Below, one piece after another: positions 33,397 to 35,701 of a stretch of 35,701 nt of DNA. The notes under the pieces were generated by a model. It was not told the origin of the DNA, searched no databases, and was given only the letters and a program-made list of their open reading frames with translations. How positions within the stretch are numbered: the first letter of the stretch is position 1; every line of letters begins with the position of its first letter. Made by a program: the position numbers and the translations under genes. Source of the DNA: Ruminococcus sp. (GTDB lineage: Bacteria > Bacillota > Clostridia > Oscillospirales > Ruminococcaceae); the NCBI GenBank assembly GCA_017961625.1, contig JAGCWY010000015.1, positions 1-35,701 of the forward strand, given 5' to 3'.

Positions 33397-33488
33397 ACTC
33401 ACACAATCTGTCAAAGTCGCCTTTCAGACGTTCGTTTCAGCCTTGACATGCTGTGAAAGTGTAGTATAACAGGCAATTACGAACATCC
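33369..33488. mobile_element. MITE-like 120-bp element with long imperfect inverted repeats
   Basis: GGACGTTTGTTTAATTGCC (33369-33387) is the inverted partner of GGCAATTACGAACATCC (33472-33488), and CTACACT (33393-33399) pairs with AGTGTAG (33458-33464). The element has no coding potential. It lies between the peptidase start and the RNase Y terminator. Confidence 0.5.
33443..33470 (+). promoter_or_regulatory. Orphan promoter-like sequence inside the inverted-repeat element
   Basis: TTGACA (33443-33448), a 16-bp spacer and TATAAC (33465-33470) on the plus strand, with no plus-strand gene downstream. Transcription from it would run antisense into rny. Confidence 0.4.
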
Positions 33489-33521
33489 ATAGCTGATAAA
33501 ACCGCTGACTCAGTTAATAAA

Positions 33522-33560
33522 CATATAAAATAAGGCTGTCGAGCAATAAGCCCGACAGCC
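33522..33560 (-). terminator. Terminator of rny
   Basis: On the minus strand GGCTGTCG (33560-33553) pairs with CGACAGCC (33541-33534) around an 11-nt loop, followed by TTATTTTATATG. Confidence 0.7.
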
Positions 33561-33600
33561 AAGACGACTGCGCAAACATAACGTTCCGCAGTAAGGTGCA

Positions 33601-35178
33601 TTATTTTGCGTAGTCAGTAACTCTGCTCTCGCGTATGATATTGATCTTAATCTGTCCGGGATAATCCATTTCAGTCTCGATCTGCTGAGCAATCTGCCTT
33701 GCCACAAGGACCATCTTCTCATCGTTGATGACCTCAGGTGTGACCATGATCCTGACTTCGCGGCCTGCCTGTACAGCGAAGCACTTCTCAACGCCCTCAT
33801 AAGAATTGCATATCTCCTCAAGTTTCTGAAGGCGCTTGATATAGCTTTCGTAGTTTTCGCTTCTTGCGGCAGGTCTTGCAGCTGAGATAGCGTCGGCTGC
33901 CTGAACTATGCAGGCAATGACTGTCTTTGGCTCAACGTCATTGTGGTGAGCTTCAACAGCGTGGATAATAACAGGATTTTCGTTGTATTTTTTACAAACG
34001 TCAACACCTATCTGAACATGAGAGCCCTCGATTTCGGCAGTAAGAGCCTTACCGATATCGTGGAGAAGTCCCGCGCGTCTTGCGATATTCGCGTCAACGC
34101 CCAACTCGGAAGCAAGAACTCCGCAGAGCTTTGCGACCTCGATAGAATGATCGAGGACGTTCTGCCTGTAACTTGTACGGAATTTAAGACGTCCGATGAG
34201 CTTTATTAGTTCGTGGTTGAGACCGTGAACATTTGTCTCAATAACTGCGCGTTCACCCTCCTGCTTAATGCGGTACTCTACCTCGCGGCGAGCCTTCTCT
34301 ACCATTTCCTCAATGCGTGTGGGATGGATACGTCCATCAGCTATAAGCTTCTCAAGGGCTATCCTTGCCACCTCTCGTCTTATCTGATCGAAACAGGAAA
34401 TAGTTATCGCTTCGGGAGTGTCGTCGATGATGAGATCGACGCCTGTCAGTGTCTCAAGTGTTCTGATATTGCGACCTTCGCGGCCGATTATACGACCCTT
34501 CATTTCATCATTTGGGAGAGGGACAACGGAGACTGCCGCCTCTGACACCTGATCGGCAGCAACTTTGGCGATAGCAAGAGAAATATAGCTTCTTGCCTTC
34601 TCCTGACATTCGTCCTTGATCTGCTGCTCGTAAGCTGCTATCTTAACAGCCTTTTCGTGTACGAGGTCGTCCTCAAGCTTTGAGATGATATACTCCTTAG
34701 CCTGATCCTTTGTGAATTCGGAGATACGCTCCAGTATATCCATCTGACTCTTCTTTATGGAATCAGCTTCCTTAAGCTTTTCGTCAGCAGATTTTATCTT
34801 CTGATTGAGCATATCCTCCTTTTTCTCAAGATTATCTGTCTTCTTGTCTAAATTCTCCTCTTTCTGCTGCATACGTCTTTCCTGACGTGACAGCTCTGCT
34901 CTGCGATCCTTGATCTCTTTATCCGCTTCGGTGCGGAGCTTATGTATCTCGTCCTTAGCCTCGATGAGAGCGCTTTTTTTCTTATTGTCAGCATCCTTTT
35001 CGGCGTCCTCGACAATACGTTCAGCCTGCTGCTCGGCAGAGCCTACAATAGCCTCTGCGTCGCGCTTGCGCTTTTCAACGCCTGCTTCCACGCCCTTTTT
35101 GAAGAAAAGAGCATATCCTATGCCTACACCTACTGCAAGCGCTATGAGAATAAGAGCGATAGCAAGACCTGGGTACAT
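33601..35178 (-). CDS. rny: Ribonuclease Y
   Basis: 525 aa from the ATG at 35178 (MYPGLAIALIL), about 11 nt after GGAGG; an ATG three codons earlier is too close to that site. An N-terminal membrane anchor (about 3-25), a long charged coiled coil (about 30-185), a KH domain with GRIIGREGRN (about 227-236) and an HD domain with LLHDIGKAL (about 370) and AHHND are present in the usual RNase Y order. RNase Y is the membrane-bound endonuclease that starts bulk mRNA decay in many Firmicutes. It has a promoter about 290 bp upstream and a terminator downstream. Confidence 0.96.
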   Translation of the reverse strand: MYPGLAIALILIALAVGVGIGYALFFKKGVEAGVEKRKRDAEAIVGSAEQQAERIVEDAEKDADNKKKSALIEAKDEIHKLRTEADKEIKDRRAELSRQERRMQQKEENLDKKTDNLEKKEDMLNQKIKSADEKLKEADSIKKSQMDILERISEFTKDQAKEYIISKLEDDLVHEKAVKIAAYEQQIKDECQEKARSYISLAIAKVAADQVSEAAVSVVPLPNDEMKGRIIGREGRNIRTLETLTGVDLIIDDTPEAITISCFDQIRREVARIALEKLIADGRIHPTRIEEMVEKARREVEYRIKQEGERAVIETNVHGLNHELIKLIGRLKFRTSYRQNVLDHSIEVAKLCGVLASELGVDANIARRAGLLHDIGKALTAEIEGSHVQIGVDVCKKYNENPVIIHAVEAHHNDVEPKTVIACIVQAADAISAARPAARSENYESYIKRLQKLEEICNSYEGVEKCFAVQAGREVRIMVTPEVINDEKMVLVARQIAQQIETEMDYPGQIKINIIRESRVTDYAK

Positions 35179-35470
35179 ACAGTGCATTACCTCCTTTTTC
35201 GTAAAAATAATCAAAAGTTTGTATCATAATTTTTAATTATTACTTAAAGGCGGTAAATGCCGCATTATTTTATTCATTTGTAAATATATAGATCAACAGC
35301 TGAGCCTTATTCCTCAGCCGGCAAAAAATAGACGGACCTTATATCCCCGCCCAAGATTTGTTTCTAAATCATATTTTACCCGCTTATTTATATTTATTTT
35401 CAGACTGCGGATAATGATGTAAAACAAAGCTGCATATACTGCCATAGTAATATTATGCAAATAAATACAA
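35179..35470 (-). other. Long AT-rich leader of rny
   Basis: About 290 nt separate the predicted start of transcription from rny. The leader contains a GCTGAG/CTCAGC hairpin (about 35317-35298 on the minus strand) and a 43-codon open frame (35445-35314) without a ribosome site. RNase Y may autoregulate through such leaders in other species, but nothing specific shows this here. Confidence 0.4.
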
Positions 35471-35477
35471 CACTATT

Positions 35478-35506
35478 ATTATATATTATTTTGGGCGATA
35501 TGTCAA
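35478..35506 (-). promoter_or_regulatory. Consensus sigma-A promoter of rny
   Basis: On the minus strand TTGACA (35506-35501), a 17-bp spacer and TATAAT (35483-35478) match both hexamers perfectly, some 40 bp after the predicted intron end. Confidence 0.8.
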
Positions 35507-35547
35507 TAGATTTTTTTTGAATAAAAGCAAACAGTCTCCAATCTCTG

Positions 35548-35701
35548 AATCGAGTAGGAAGCAGCTATTTAGCCGCCGACCTCTCAAGCCAACGTGCGTA
35601 CCGTTAGGTACACGGCGGTTCAACCAACTTTACAAAGAAGTATTCTCCCTTGCACTGTTTCTTCTAAGTTCCTTTTGCTTAACCGCCTTTGATACTATCG
35701 A
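35548..35701 (-). mobile_element. 3' end of a group II intron (domains V and VI), cut by the window edge
   Basis: On the minus strand, 35621-35586 resembles a bacterial group II intron domain V: GAACCGCCGTGTACC, the TAAC loop, then GGTACGCACG with a 2-nt bulge. It is followed by GAGAGGTCGG and a stem-loop GCGGCT/AGCTGC (domain VI), ending CCTACTCGATT at about 35548, as I recall for clostridial group IIC introns. One base pair in the lower domain V stem is lost (C opposite U), so this copy may be diverged or inactive. The maturase gene, if any, would lie beyond 35701. Confidence 0.65.

Noticed and set aside
35314..35445. 43-codon minus-strand ORF in the rny leader (begins MAVYAALFYIIIRSLKI)
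   Set aside because: It is hydrophobic at the start, but no ribosome site is present and the region is AT-rich. I left it as part of the leader.
35571..35621. tRNA-like GGTTCAA near the right edge
   Set aside because: No acceptor or anticodon arms can be formed; on the minus strand the stretch fits group II intron domain V better.

Overview
The window looks like chromosome of a cellulolytic, cellulosome-bearing Ruminococcus-like bacterium (Clostridia, Oscillospiraceae). The evidence is a family 9 cellulase with a CBM3-like module, a long Thr linker and a C-terminal dockerin; a second secreted protein made only of dockerin-type calcium loops; and an M6-like metallopeptidase carrying its dockerin at the N-terminus. 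The order era-yqzL-recO-mutS2 is also typical of Firmicutes. Many intergenic regions hold near-consensus sigma-A promoters (TTGACA, about 17 bp, TATAAT). No tRNA, rRNA or CRISPR array was seen.

Layout. 1-2800: a membrane TPM-domain protein (-), a promoter-driven structured RNA candidate, pspA and a small one-pass membrane protein (+). 2997-5525: the GH9 cellulase (-). 5728-12029: a seven-gene minus-strand housekeeping cluster read CYTH, phoH, ybeY, era, yqzL, recO, mutS2, with a roughly 95-bp MITE-like element between era and yqzL. 12181-12720: what seem to be gene remnants. 12901-13938: gapA. 14089-15123: an unrecognised intracellular protein that keeps the ligand pattern of zinc-dependent phospholipase C. 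15236-15841: the dockerin-only secreted protein. 16265-18190: manA and a ROK glucokinase as a two-gene operon. 18496-18898: two overlapping small ORFs that may be one frameshifted gene. 19022-21187: a LacI-sensor/degenerate GGDEF/AraC regulator, divergent from a membrane-anchored beta-propeller protein (21524-23791). 24049-26936: an isochorismatase-family hydrolase, a D-lactate-type dehydrogenase and coaBC. 27129-29159: a membrane-anchored acidic protein with a WDDED heptad repeat. 29377-29785: DUF1540 protein and a 2[4Fe-4S] ferredoxin, convergent on a shared terminator. 29956-33249: O-antigen-ligase-like membrane protein and the M6-like peptidase. 33601-35178: RNase Y. 35548-35701: the 3' end of a group II intron on the minus strand, cut by the window edge.

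How it fits together. The secreted proteins (GH9, dockerin-only, M6) would dock onto a cellulosome scaffold encoded elsewhere. GlcK, ManA, GapA and the D-lactate-type dehydrogenase feed plant-derived sugars into glycolysis and fermentation. The LacI-AraC fusion is a plausible sugar-responsive regulator. The minus-strand housekeeping cluster covers ribosome maturation (ybeY, era) and repair or ribosome rescue (recO, mutS2).

The most interesting leads are the structured RNA candidate upstream of pspA, the intracellular phospholipase-C-like protein, the dockerin-only protein, the regulator fusion, the dispersed inverted-repeat element near 33.4 kb with a related copy near 24.7 kb, and the intron end. 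I found no single clear new multi-gene defence or biosynthetic system. All family assignments come from motif reading, with no database search.
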